Under the pieces are notes generated by a model. The model had not been told where the DNA came from and made no database searches. It was given only the letters and a program-made list of their open reading frames with translations. From NCBI GenBank assembly GCA_051294375.1, contig CM119265.1:8998772-9062771 (forward strand): 64,000 bases of DNA, read 5' to 3'. This document shows positions 23,573-35,116 of this stretch, one piece after another. Made by a program: the position numbers and the translations under genes. The first letter of the stretch is position 1; every line of letters begins with the position of its first letter. This DNA is from Paraspadella gotoi (Eukaryota; Chaetognatha).

Positions 23573-25248
23573 TTAACCAAAGGAGAAGGAGAAATGCTGA
23601 CCGCTGTGGCTGTGGCCGCCCGGCCCGCCGAACTGAAAGGAAAAGCCGCCTGGCCCGCCGGGCCCTCCCGGCCCGCCGCCGCCACCACCGAAGAACGCCT
23701 GGAAAATCTGATTGGGGTCGACATCAAAGTCGGGATGGCCGCCGTCGTCGTCGAGGTCGTGGCCGGCGTCATATCGCATCCTCTTGCTCTTGTCCGAAAG
23801 GACAGAGTACGCCTCGTTCACTTCTTTAAACTTTCGCTCCTCCTCCTTCCGCTCGGCCTCTTCCGCCGTCGTGTGTCGGTCGGGGTGATGAACCAAAGCG
23901 CGCTTCCTGAAAGAATATGGATAGGGGCGTTGTATTGAAAACGTTCTTTTTCGTATGAACTGATCGTGTTGTTATAAAAATTGAGCAGAGCGGCGACATC
24001 AACAATTGCAGCATTCAAAAAAGTTTTTAACCAATTTAATAACCTGTAACCCTTCTTGATCTCATCTTCAGTAGCGTCTTTCGAGACTCCCAATATTTTG
24101 TAGTAATCCTTGCGTTTGCTTTTTTTTAGTTCTATCTTGGCGTCTCGCAGGTTGGCCTTGTATTCTCTATTGCCGCGGTCCATCTGGCAGAGTTTCTCGA
24201 AATCTCTTACTGCTTCCTCGTGCTTGTCCAGCTCTTGAAATGTCTTGGCTCGCCGCAAATAAGCTTTCTGGTAGTTTTCGTCCAACTCGATCGCTTTGGT
24301 GCAGTCGTCGGCCGATTCCTCGAGTTTCTTCAGCTTCGACAACACCATCGCGCGGTTGTTGTAAAGTTTAGCGTTGGTCGGTTTGTTGTGGGGGTCGATT
24401 TCGAGGGCCTCAGTGTAGATTTGTCGAGCTATTTCCCATTGTCCGGCTTTGAAGGCGGCGTTGCCCTCCTCCTTTTTCGTTTGAAGACGTTTGGCGCGGC
24501 GGAAACAGTCGCGCGCCTTGGGATGATCGGGCGCCAGTCGCAGCACCTGCTGAAAGTGTTGGTAAGCCTTTTCCAGGTTGTCGGCGTAGTAGAGGCAGAG
24601 CCCGCGGACGAAGAGGGCGTCGCAGTTCATGGTGTCGGACTGGAGAATCTCGTTCGCGGATTCCTGTGCCTCTTGAAAGCGACCGATCATAGCCAGCGCC
24701 TCCGCCTTGAGCAATTTGTACCTCGCGCATTTGTGAGCGAACTCTAGAGCACGGTCCATTGAATAGACGACTCGGCGAAAATCCTTCTTGGCGTATTCCG
24801 TCTCGGCGCTCTGTTCGTAGACGAGGACAGCTTGAGCTTGCTTACATTCGTTCTCGGCCGTGCCATTGGCATTATCGAGCTGAAGCGCCATTTGGTAAGA
24901 CCGAATGGCGCTTTTGGGATCGCCTAGCACCAGGTGACACTTGCCCTCCCTAATGTGGCCCTTTAGATACTCGGGATCTCGTTTGACGCACTCGCGAGCG
25001 TCTTTCAGGGCCTCTCGCCATTTGTTAGTCATCATGAAAACGGCAGCTCGGTTACAATAATAGGCGGCGCAGTCGGGACAGGCTTTGATCGCCTCGTCGT
25101 AGCATTTGAGAGCGAGGGTGTATTGCTTCTTTAAATAATAATCGTTGCCTTCCACTTTCTTCGCTTCGGCTAATCGCATCGGCGAATCCCCCGACGATTC
25201 GTCGAAGTCCATCGGCACACCGTTTGTGTAAAAGTGTGAGTCTACCAT
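23573..25248 (-). CDS. DNAJC7: DNAJC7, TPR-repeat J-domain co-chaperone
   Basis: Two exons: 25248-24044 and 23906-23573 (TAA at 23575-23573). The total is 1539 nt, 512 residues. The first exon encodes tandem tetratricopeptide repeats over roughly residues 27-375 (for example [44 protein letters not shown]). The J domain starts near residue 381 ([21 protein letters not shown]) and the intron cuts it at Arg402. The second exon continues [11 protein letters not shown], with HPD at 409-411, followed by a Gly/Phe-rich tail. The family passes clients between Hsp70 and Hsp90 in the cytosol. Frame and family length are as expected. It is divergent with DNAJB13, 676 bp away. Confidence 0.95.
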
Positions 25249-25924
25249 GTTTTATATAGTCACGCGAAATTTGATTCTGCGTGCTCAAGGAGTGTTTCTT
25301 GAATCAGGTGTTCTCTTCTTTCCTGCTAAAAAAAATGAGTGAAACGACGTGGAAATAAAATGAGCAACGAAAAACTAATGACGAAATTGGCCACGTACAC
25401 CAAAAACGGATCAAATATATACAGGAAAGCATTGCGACAACAAGTACCTCATACCCATACAATGTCACATCTATTAAAAAAGGAAATAACGCTAATTAAA
25501 AAAAGTACGTGGCATCCATGATTCTGTGTTTTGACTTAAGGCGACAGTCAAGCTGTTCCTTTGTTGAAATCCGTGGATAAGAAAAATCTAGAATGTTTAG
25601 AGGACATGACTAATTTTTGAGTTTAATTAATTTAATTGTTCAGTAGCTCGTAATTACTAGTGTACTTAACTAATTCGATTACAATAGCAGCATAAATTTG
25701 AGAAGGAAGTAATATATTTTTTCTTGGAAATCTCAACTGGTTCTCCCTTCGCTGTCGGTTGCTAGGGAACGGCGTCCTTAACAACCGTGTTTTGTACAGT
25801 TTTTTGAAAGAAGTTTGATCACTTTGATTTTTGTTATAAAAAAATATTTACGACATTGACTCGTTTGAAAAGATAGATTTAATTAAAAATTCATATTTAG
25901 ATTTACTTTTAGAAATCAACAATC
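25249..25924. other. Divergent intergenic region between DNAJC7 and DNAJB13
   Basis: The two start codons face away from each other across 676 bp, so this region should hold both promoters. It contains an X-box at 25758-25770, on the DNAJB13 side. Confidence 0.7.
25758..25770 (+). promoter_or_regulatory. RFX X-box upstream of DNAJB13
   Basis: GTTGCTAGGGAAC fits RYYNYY-N1-3-RRNRAC with a one-base spacer. It ends 155 bp before the DNAJB13 ATG, the usual position for X-boxes of ciliary genes. The match is seen; binding by an RFX factor is inferred. Confidence 0.55.
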
Positions 25925-28345
25925 ATGGATTATTACGGGACATTATGTTTGACAAGAAGCGCGGGCGATGCCGACATTAAAAAGGCCTACAGAAAGCTCG
26001 CTCTGAAATATCATCCAGAAAAAAACAATGAATCTGGGGCCTATGAAAGGTGGTGTTCAGCAATGAACCTAAATCTCGAATTTAATTTTTATTCTCATTG
26101 TTTTATATTCTTTATTACTGAAGGTTCACGCTTGTGGCAGAAGCTTACGACGTCCTTTCCGATCCCAAAAAACGTGCCGTGTACGATCAATACGGAGAAG
26201 AGGGTCTCAAGGTATTTTCGTCTTCTACACCTGTTAAAATTTATGAAACCGTCTGTAATCGAATCGATTTCTTTCTTTAAGGTAGGTGTCCCGATCAACG
26301 ACGATGGAGACTTTACCGAGGCCTATACGTTCCACGGAAACCCAGAGAAAGTCTTTCGAGAATTTTTCGGTGGAGACAACCCATTTGCGGAATTCTTCGA
26401 CAGGTTATTTTAGTTCTTTCTGTTCTATTACTTATAAAAAATGGGTCAATTAATCAAGTAAATGTAAATTGATTAACAGCATGCAATCCGAAATGAATCT
26501 GGGCTTCGGCGGAATCAAAGGAAGGGGACGCAAGAAGAAAGACACTGCCATTGAGCGAGACTTGATTCTTTCCCTGGAAGAGGTCAATATTCATTCACAA
26601 CAACTTACACAAAAGTGACAAACCTTTTAACGAGCAGATAAACTACATTTAAAGGTCTATCATGGTTGCACAAAGAAAATGAAAATTTCTCGTCGAGTCA
26701 TCAATGAAGACAATCACACTTCATCTATTCGTGACAAAATTTTGACGATCACCGTCAAGCGTGGTTGGCTTCCTGGAACAAGGATCACGTTTCCCGAAGA
26801 AGGCGATCAGGTCCAAAAACGAATTGATAACTCTAAACTTATTAAATTATAGTTTCCTCAAATACTTACTACGTCGTAACTAACCGTTTTATTACAAGAA
26901 CCGTTTGAGGAAAAACGTTTAAAAAACAGGAGATAACTCCTTTTTATCGATTATAATTACGGTCATTTATCCTAAAATTTTTGGAGCAAGCGGAGAAAAC
27001 CAATTATAATATCAGTTCATTATAATATGGTTGGCTGTGGTTTTTGTGCCCGGCGCAAAAGCGAAGTCACGGTTGCCCCGTTTCCCGTTTCGCGTGTTGG
27101 CACCGGTACGCGGTCGAAACCGGGGCTCCTCCACGTGAAGGTCCAACTCCTTCGTCGGCTCCCGCAAGATGCTTTTTTCCGGCTGGAGCTTCATGTTGCG
27201 AAAAGCTGGAGAGAGAAGTCCAAAGCCAAAGGGAGGGGGGCAAAAACACTTCCAAAGAAGAATTTAATTTGGGAGGACTTTCTCTCTTATCACCCTTCTC
27301 GTTCTGTTTGTCGTATTCCGTGAGTCGCGAAACGATTTCGACCTTCGTGCCGCTGACGTGCAATCCCCGCTCCTCGCAGATCTTTTTCAGCTCCAAGACC
27401 CTTTCAGGCCAATATTCTGAATCTAGAAAAAAGTATCTCATCTCTCGTTGTTTGTTGGTCGCTCAGGACTCAGGAGTCAAAGATTTCTCGAACGCACCGT
27501 GAAGGTCGTCTACTTCGAGACGTTTGACGAGTTCTTCCTTTTTGCCGGAGACAGGGAGCATTCTCTTTCTGCATTCCTCCTTCAGTTCGGGCAGCAGGCG
27601 TTCCTCGTAAGGCCGGTTTTCTTGCTTTTCGCTCACCCTTACGATCTTTTGTTTGCTCTTTTGCTCGCTCGCCATGACGTTATCCCTTTGGCGCTGGATT
27701 CCCCCCAATTGGTCGTCATCGTCCCCCCCTCTATTATTTGGCGCCATCCTCAGACATCGTTAAGTTCCGGGTAACGGTTTATGTAATGTTACATATCGAC
27801 GGTTAAACTTAAAAATATCAAATGCTAAAAATAATACGGAGATCGACGATACTAGTCACTTTTATAGCCTCATTTTTAAAAAAGTTTCCGTTTCCGTCGG
27901 GAAATTGTAGGGTCCTAACAACATCCCGGCCGACATCGTTTTCATCGTTAAAGACAAAAATCACCCCAAATTTCGCCGCGAGGGAACGAACCTCATCTTC
28001 ACCGCCAATGTCCCCTTAGGGAAGGCGCTCACCGGGTGCAGGTGAATACAAAATTTTTTCCACTATTCCCTTTATTTTCAAGTTTTCAACTTATAAACAA
28101 TCGTTCACAGCGTGGAGGTGCCCACCCTGGACGGCCGGTTGCTCAACATTCCCATCGTGGACATAATCCAGCCTGGCTATACCAAGGTGGTGCCAAACGA
28201 GGGCATGCCGATCGTCAGATCAGAACTGGAGACGGCCATGCGAGCCCCGGAAGAAATGGGCCAACTTATCATCGAGTTCAACATCATCTTTCCGAAAAAA
28301 CTCACGCCGGAGAAGAAAAACGTCATTCGAATGGCTTTGATGTAA
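25925..28345 (+). CDS. DNAJB13: DNAJB13, axonemal radial spoke J-domain protein
   Basis: Seven phase-matched exons: 25925-26049, 26124-26211, 26282-26403, 26480-26582, 26655-26810, 27911-28041 and 28111-28345 (TAA). The total is 960 nt, 319 residues, the usual family length. An N-terminal J domain ([20 protein letters not shown]) has HPE at residues 30-32 in place of HPD. The two class-B J-protein beta-barrel domains follow ([59 protein letters not shown]). The vertebrate orthologue also lacks HPD and is a structural radial spoke component of sperm and cilia. Intron 5 (26811-27910) contains an antisense SAP-domain gene. CFAP221 starts 265 bp downstream on the same strand. Confidence 0.95.
27012..27747 (-). 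CDS. Small protein with two SAP domains, nested in DNAJB13 intron 5
   Basis: My preferred model has three exons: 27747-27498, 27422-27294 and 27205-27012 (190 residues). The first junction is well supported (CACG|GTGCGT to TCTAG|AT). The second (AAGG|GTGATA to TCCAG|CT) is less certain; without it the protein ends at 27067 with a low-complexity tail. Two SAP motifs are visible: [23 protein letters not shown] in exon 1 and [20 protein letters not shown] in exon 2. SAP motifs bind DNA or RNA in chromatin and mRNA-export proteins. The basic C-terminal region ([18 protein letters not shown]) fits nucleic acid binding. The arrangement recalls THO1/SARNP proteins, but I cannot assign orthology. The gene is antisense to its host. 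Confidence 0.75.
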
Positions 28346-28610
28346 AGAATAGAACCGATGCAGTAACTTTAAAAAAAATATTTTTCTTAACATGATTGTA
28401 ACCACTTTCCGCGGCTAGTCATTTAATATTTCATGATCTCGCCATTTTTAAATTTTTTTAAAATCATCTGACTCATCTTTTTTAGAATCAAGTTCGGAAA
28501 TGATGGAAGAAGACGTTTGTAAAACTGGGCAAATGAGGAGCTAACGAGTAGCTGAATATAAAAATTTACAATTATTTTTTGCTAAACATTTTTCCTCGAT
28601 AAAATTGACA

Positions 28611-31600
28611 ATGACGACGGCTTCGACTCGACGGGCGACGTTGCCGGATCCCCTAGCGCCACAGCCGGAACCGCGCCGATCAGCGGTGCCGTCGACTCTA
28701 ACGGCGCCGCCCACTTCCCGGCCGCCGGTGCCGAATCACCTCCTCGACTCGGAGACATTCTCAAAGGTTACCAAGAACGATGCGGTGGTAGCGTCGCCCT
28801 CTGTCGTCCACTTCGGCGGCTTCGTCGTGGGGCGTGTTCACGTGCGCAAGCTCGACCTCGTCAACTGCTCGCCCGAAGTGCAACGCTATCACATCGTCGC
28901 CCCACAAACACGTTTTTTCAAGATCAAATATACTAAAGGCGATCGGCTGATTCCTGGTAAGTCTCGGTGGATACATACATAGTGACTTGGACGCTTTGAA
29001 TTTGAAAATATAATTTGCTAACTTTTAATTATTTTTAGGTTTAGCGCTTCGCGTTGAGATCAATTTCATCCCCGACGAATGGCGCTATTACTACGATTGT
29101 CTTCGCATCCACTGTCGATGCGGCGACAATCTCGTCATTCCCATTCACGGATACCCGACTCTCGACGACGCCGCCGTGCCCAAGAGCTTCACCTTTTCGC
29201 CTACGCCCATAGGTTGAAAATTTACGACGGAACGACAAGAATATATGATAAAAGATATATAATATATAGTATATGTCTGATTATATGATGATGAAAATAA
29301 TCATTGACAAAATATGTGGAATTCTGCAATGGTTCACATCAAAACAACAAAACAAGTCTTTTAACTCTCATTTTTTAAAAATATTTTCTCCTCAGGCATC
29401 CAACAAACGAAGGTGGTGCCTCTCCGGTCTCCGCATCCCGTCTCCTTCGAGTTCCGCGTTTCGATCATCGAGGGAAATCCCGCCTTCGCCGTTCAGCCGA
29501 TGGAGGGTCTCGTTCCCGCCCGCGGGGAAGCAAGGATTAACGTCATCTTCACTCCGATAGCTTTCGTCACTGGTGAGCGGCGTTTGTTTCATTTCTGTTC
29601 TCTCATTTTAGATTTATAGTAATATATTTTTTTAAACCTTAGCCTCTATGAAAATGATGATCGAAACGTCCCAGTTCAACTCGAAACCTCACGTGTGCGT
29701 CTTCGCGGGACAGTGTCGGCCAGGCTTGGCGTCTGGAAACGGACCAGGGATCAAAGGTCACTCCCGTGCCGTATCCACTTTGGATCCCAACGAAATCAAG
29801 CCGTTAGAAATAGCTAGGAAAAGGAGGCAACTCACCAAGTACGAAGGACGAAGTTCATTGATTAGTTTTAATCCATTGAATTATTTTTTTCCTCCAGTTT
29901 TAAAAAGCTTTTTTATAAAACGTTTAAATAATATTACGAATTATTTTTTTTATTCTCAGAGTTGGCAAAGTGTCGTTTCGAGGCAGAGTACGACCTCCCT
30001 CGGCCGGAAGCGAGAGTACCGCCTCGGAAACAGAGAAGGACGGAGTGCTGTTTCCGAGAGATCTTAACAACCCTCAGGTCTTCATTTTGCAAAAAAAGTT
30101 TCTCAAAACATTAATGGAAAATAATAAAATTAATAATAATAAAAAAAGTAACACAATACAAACATTTCAATACCCTCGATACTCGATAGTATTTTATACA
30201 TTTCAATAGACTGATTTTATTAATTATAAAACTTCGATTTTTTTTCTCCTTTCCAAGGCCGTCTGCTATGTCCTGAATCAACGGCCGGGGAGGATGACGG
30301 CGAAACAACTGCGGGACGTCATCTCTCAGGCTTCGAGCAGAAAGAAGTCAGCCAAGGTTCGGTCTGCCAACGTTATCTCTTTTTACGATGCTCTGTTTCT
30401 ATTTCCCATGTCAACTTTCACTGTCACTTTCCCACGCAAAACCAGGCGTCGCGCGCTCGCAAGGAGGCGCTATTCGTGGGGAAGATCAATGACCTCCAGG
30501 CGGAGGAGCGGGCGAATCAGTTGAGGTGGATGACCAAATTGGGGGAAGAGGCCATGACGCCAAGATCAAAGGAAGAGGTCACTGAGGATAGGTAAAGAAT
30601 AATCTATCAGTATGATTTTATTATTATTAATTTATTGATATTATATATATTGGTAATAACCTTTCTTTTCGTTGTTCTATGTATTGAGGCAAAATGGTTT
30701 TTGTTTTACAACTTGCAACTAAAGCCGAAACATGTCCGTTTTTTCTATGAAAATAAAAAAAATTCGTTGTAAAACAAAAACCATTTTGATATTATATATA
30801 TATATATTATATATTTAATCTTTATCAATTGACTTCGTATCAGGCAAACTGCCCTGGAGCTTTACAAGCAAAAGCGTGGTGATCCTTCGGTAGATGACGA
30901 GATCGTGCGCAATTCCTCCGTCGCTCAATACAAGCGCATCAAACGCGGAGTGGATCGTCCTCAGACCGAACAGTGCGTCTGATAATAAATCAATAAATGA
31001 GATTTTTCCCTAGTTCCATCGGCCTACAACGAATTCCTTCTCTTTGGCTTTTCCAGCCGACCGAGAACGGAAGAAACATCGGCGACGCTCCCTGGGGCGA
31101 TGGCAGAGCCAACGCATCAACCCAAATTCGATCACTACAAGAACGAACCATGGCGGCTCAAGAACAGAGCCCTCTTTTTGTTTAATCAGGTGAGTCACGT
31201 TACTCGTTACCGTTTAATGTAAGTGTTGTTGTTGTTGTTGTTGTTGTTCTTGTTCGAGTAGTTTGATTGGGCTTTTTTTTTTAATATTATCTTTCTTTAT
31301 TCCCCGCCCTTCTTCAGGGCGCTCGCAAAGTGTTAATCCAAAACCGAGCGGACCGCAACCTGGCCAAGATGCGGCGCTTCAAGGAGGCGTGGAAGGCTGG
31401 GCGGATGAGCGTGGAAAACGTGAGCGTGACTACGGCGCCGGAGGAGCGGGTTGCCACGCCCCCCGTGACGCAAGGGGCGGCCTTGGAGGCGGCGTTGGAG
31501 GAAGGGTTCGCGCAGAAGGAGGAAGAGAAGAAAGTCGATGTCGTCATCGAGGATTTGGAAGACGTCGACAAGGCGACCGAGATCCTCGAGACTAAAGTAG

Positions 31601-32319
31601 ACAAGGTGGTTGAAGATGATTTCTTGAAGGATAATCAAATTTATCCCGGTAGAAGTATCTCTTCTGTTTCCTCACATTCACAATCGTAAATTGCTTATTC
31701 AGTTGGTCCCGTCCGTGATTATCCCGGATGTAATTTGCGCCTGGTCGTTTCCCGAATACGTCGCACCCAACTATGTCGACGACATGTCGGGTAAGGCTTT
31801 GGGCTACGTCCCCTACCGGATCACGGAGGTCGAAGTCCACTCCCAAACGCCTTACTTTAATCTCAAGGTAACGAAGGAAAGAATTCATTTGTTCGCCTTT
31901 TTCTACCTTCCCTTCCTCATTCCGATCAGGCCCCTCAACAAAACCGCATCCTGACCTACCATCGCCACTCGACTCAGGACGCGGCGACGAACTACGTGGC
32001 GCCGGAACGCCGCTCCCTCCGCGAGGGCGCCCACGAGGAGCTGGCCAGCGGCATCATTGATCCGGAAGACAGGCGAAGGTCCAGTCAAGGTGAATGTTAA
32101 AGAAAGTTAAGATAATTAATTAATTATTATTGGTAAAGCGGTCTTTAGATGCGATCGGGATTTGTTGTAGTGCTTGTGAAAGACGGATGGAGAGGATTTG
32201 AAGTAAAAAAAATGTTGTTTGTTTAAAGTGGAATCCTTGATCTAATCATCGTAAACGTCTGCGAGAGCATCTGAGAAAAACAGATGAGGCTATCTAAGCT
32301 ATCCCACTGAGAGGAGAAA

Positions 32320-32377
<58 letters not shown>

Positions 32378-34204
32378 ATATCTCTCAAATTGATCGAAAC
32401 ATGGTTCGTTATTCTCTGTTTTCATTTTGCTCTTTCGTCTTTATCGCTTTTCAATTTTCAATCTTCTCTCCTTTGCTCTCCCCACATTCCTAATTATCTA
32501 CACTTTTCCCCACTTTCTCCCACTCCCCACTCAGACCCCACTCTCGACGAGGATTTCGACCCGGCGTCTATTCGAGCGGATCTGCTGAAGATGCCCGAGT
32601 TCCTCGACGAGTTTAAATATCCTCCCATAGAAGTCTTCAACGCGGCTCCGGGACTCGTTAGGTTTAGGTGAGAGGAATCGAGGGGATGAATTGTTGACAA
32701 CACGGGTGAATTGAAAAATATCAAACTCAAAGCTACATATTTACATTCGTTTCGTTACATTGCCTTCGCCCTTTCCCCAGAAAAACCCTTCCTTACTCGG
32801 AGACGGACCTGGACTTTCACTTGAACCCGATCCCGCCACATCCCTGTCGCCACGATATCTCCACCGCCTCGACCCACTGCGCCACCCAACGCGCCTTCAT
32901 CGATCCCGACGACGTCGTCCCCGGTGTCATGACATGGAAGCGTTACGTTCGCCACGGTTTGGCGGCGACTACGCAGACGCCGAGTCTCTCGTCCGTGTGG
33001 ATGCCGAGGTGGACGGATCCGTACTTGGAGGACATGGCGCCGAGGAAGGGGCCGAAGATGAAGGGGCCTCCGGAGTCGGAGGAGGAGGAAGAAGAGGAGA
33101 AGGCAGAGGAGGGGAAGAACGAGGGTAAAGAGGAAAAGGTGAGGTTATTGTTTTAATTTTTAAAGTTTTTGTTATGAGTCTCCTTATAACTGAATCGCAT
33201 GAACAAAAATTCATAGTTGCCAAGTCGTGCTCTGACGGCGCCGCCAGCCTCCGCTCCCGCAACAGCGCCTCCAACGGCGTCTGCATCGGCGGTGCCGGTC
33301 CCGCAGATCGTGGCTTCTTCCATGACGCTGGATTCCATTCGAGAACATTTTCCACTTATCCCACAATTGGGTTTGCTCAAAAAAAGAAAAATTAATGAAT
33401 GAAACGAAGAAAAAAAAGCAAAATTAATCTCATACCTAATCTTTCTACAGATATACCCCCAGCGCCCTCAATGATGTTCGACAGTCAGATGCAACTCACG
33501 AGTGGCGCCACTGGTGCTCCGGGTGATACTTCTCAGGTAACGTCCTTTTCTAAAACTCAAAGACTACTTTTAACATTGCACTGAGGAATATATATTATAT
33601 AACCTTGGATGTGTTCTTGAATTTAGACCGTCGGCGGCGCCCCCGGAGTCTCTCAGGCGGAACTCTCCGACTCCTCCGCCAACTTTCCCTACAGTCGAAC
33701 GCTTCCTAAATCCTACGTTCCATTGGCGCCGACTGGTGGGCTCATTTCCAGGTGCCTCGAGAAAGACGACGACAAATGATGTTAATTATATATAAAGATG
33801 TTAAAGATGACAACTCCCAATCCTCCCTCCCCACTGATCTCAGGGATCAGCGCCTCCGCGAACTGAACATGTTCGTGCTCTCCAAGTACAACCAACTCGG
33901 TCGCCGAGTCGACGAGAACCTGGAGACGATGAACGGCCTCTTGACGGACCCGAGTCTCCGGTTGGAGCGGAGGAGGAAGAGGAAGTCGGAGGAGGTGGAC
34001 GACTTCGAGCACGAGGTGGGAATTCGGGAAAGGGAAAAGAAGAGGAGAGGAGAGGAGAAAATTATTAGTTCATTTTAGTCATTTCACTTCAGTTATTGAA
34101 TGTTGCGATTAAACTTTCAGGATAGCGAAGAAGCGTTGAAGCCTCTCTCCGCCCTGGACCCGCCCATTATAGTTACGGACAGCGCCGCCTCTCAACCGCA
34201 ATGA
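28611..34204 (+). CDS. CFAP221: CFAP221 (PCDP1), central-pair ciliary protein
   Basis: Nineteen exons: 28611-28956, 29039-29212, 29396-29572, 29643-29838, 29960-30077, 30258-30356, 30446-30591, 30844-30972, 31057-31189, 31318-about 31605, 31703-31867, 31930-32089, 32535-32667, 32781-33138, 33217-33370, 33451-33536, 33627-33751, 33844-34015 and 34121-34204 (TGA). This gives about 1080 residues, longer than vertebrate CFAP221 (about 840). The N-terminal ASH-like region is diagnostic: VVHFGGFVVGRVHVRKLDLV, PQTRFFKIKY, EWRYYYDCLRIHC and PIHGYPTL. Later blocks include FPRDLNNPQAVCYVLNQRPG and KFDHYKNEPWRLKNRALFLF. The family sits in the central pair apparatus (C1d) and binds calmodulin. The exon 10 donor is uncertain: 31605 keeps phase, but a GTAGAA donor at 31650 would lose the frame of exon 11. 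Pro/Ala- and Glu-rich stretches are lineage-specific. All other junctions keep phase. Confidence 0.92.
30690..30788. repeat. Inverted repeat with perfect 23-bp arms in CFAP221 intron 7
   Basis: The arm at 30690-30712 is the exact reverse complement of 30766-30788, across a 53-bp spacer. The spacer includes CCGAAACATGTCC and the A-rich run after it, both also seen near 12430 on the other strand. It is probably a fold-back remnant of a dispersed element. Confidence 0.75.
32323..32376. repeat. (GA)n microsatellite in CFAP221 intron 12
   Basis: A pure GA dinucleotide run of about 54 bases. Confidence 0.9.
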
Positions 34205-34640
34205 TGGTCGAGGCGGAAATCACTTGACTCAATTAGAAAGAATAATCGAGCGAAACGAGAAACGCCAAACAACATTCCATTTTTTTAAACTTTTTTCACG
34301 CCATTTTTTTTAATTCCAATTCTGTAATGTGTAGTCTACCATTTACCGTGTCATTCATCTTGCTGGATAACAAGATTTGTTTTTAAACCTCAAGGTTACG
34401 GCGGCTTATTTTTAAAAAGAACGGGAGAATTAAAAGGGGTTTTATGGCCGCTTCGAGGCCGTTTTTTCAGACGCGTTCTCAGGCCTTTTTTCAATCCCTT
34501 TTATGGCCATTTTTAAGAAGAGGTTTGTTGATCATGGATTCTCTTTTTCTCGAAAAACCATCGAGATGAATCGAGGCCGAAGGACGAAGGTTAATTTAGC
34601 GATCTATCTCTCTATTTCTAAAAAATCTATCTGCAGGGAT

Positions 34641-34687
34641 ATAGAGAGAAGAGAGAGAGGAGAGAAGAGAGAGAGAGAGGAGAGAGA

Positions 34688-34754
<67 letters not shown>
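34641..34754. repeat. (GA)n microsatellite
   Basis: GA-rich run with a few AA and TA interruptions. Confidence 0.9.
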
Positions 34755-34756
<2 letters not shown>

Positions 34757-35013
34757 CGTGTTTTTTATGCGAAAAAGGTATTAGCGGGAGGTGGGTGATT
34801 ATAGCCTTTCAATTACGTAAACGTTAGCAACGATATAGGGAGGGGTCGATGAAGTCGACTTTACTAACAATAATATTAAAGATATAAATCAAAACGAACG
34901 TCAAAACCTCCTATCGACGAAGAAGGTAAACGTCCCGGGGAAATGTCCGCCTTAATATCAACGTTAGAACATCTTGGGGAGCGTGAGTGGAAATTCTTAT
35001 CAGTGAGTAAACG

Positions 35014-35021
35014 ATCTCTCT

Positions 35022-35102
<81 letters not shown>

Positions 35103-35116
35103 TTTTTTCTCTCTCT
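35014..35116. repeat. (CT)n microsatellite
   Basis: CT-rich run of about 100 bases. Confidence 0.9.

Noticed and set aside
23818-24043. Extension of the DNAJC7 first frame through the intron
   Set aside because: The J domain is interrupted at GGTTACAG|GTTATT and resumes at 23906 with KRALVHHPD, so the read-through sequence is intron.
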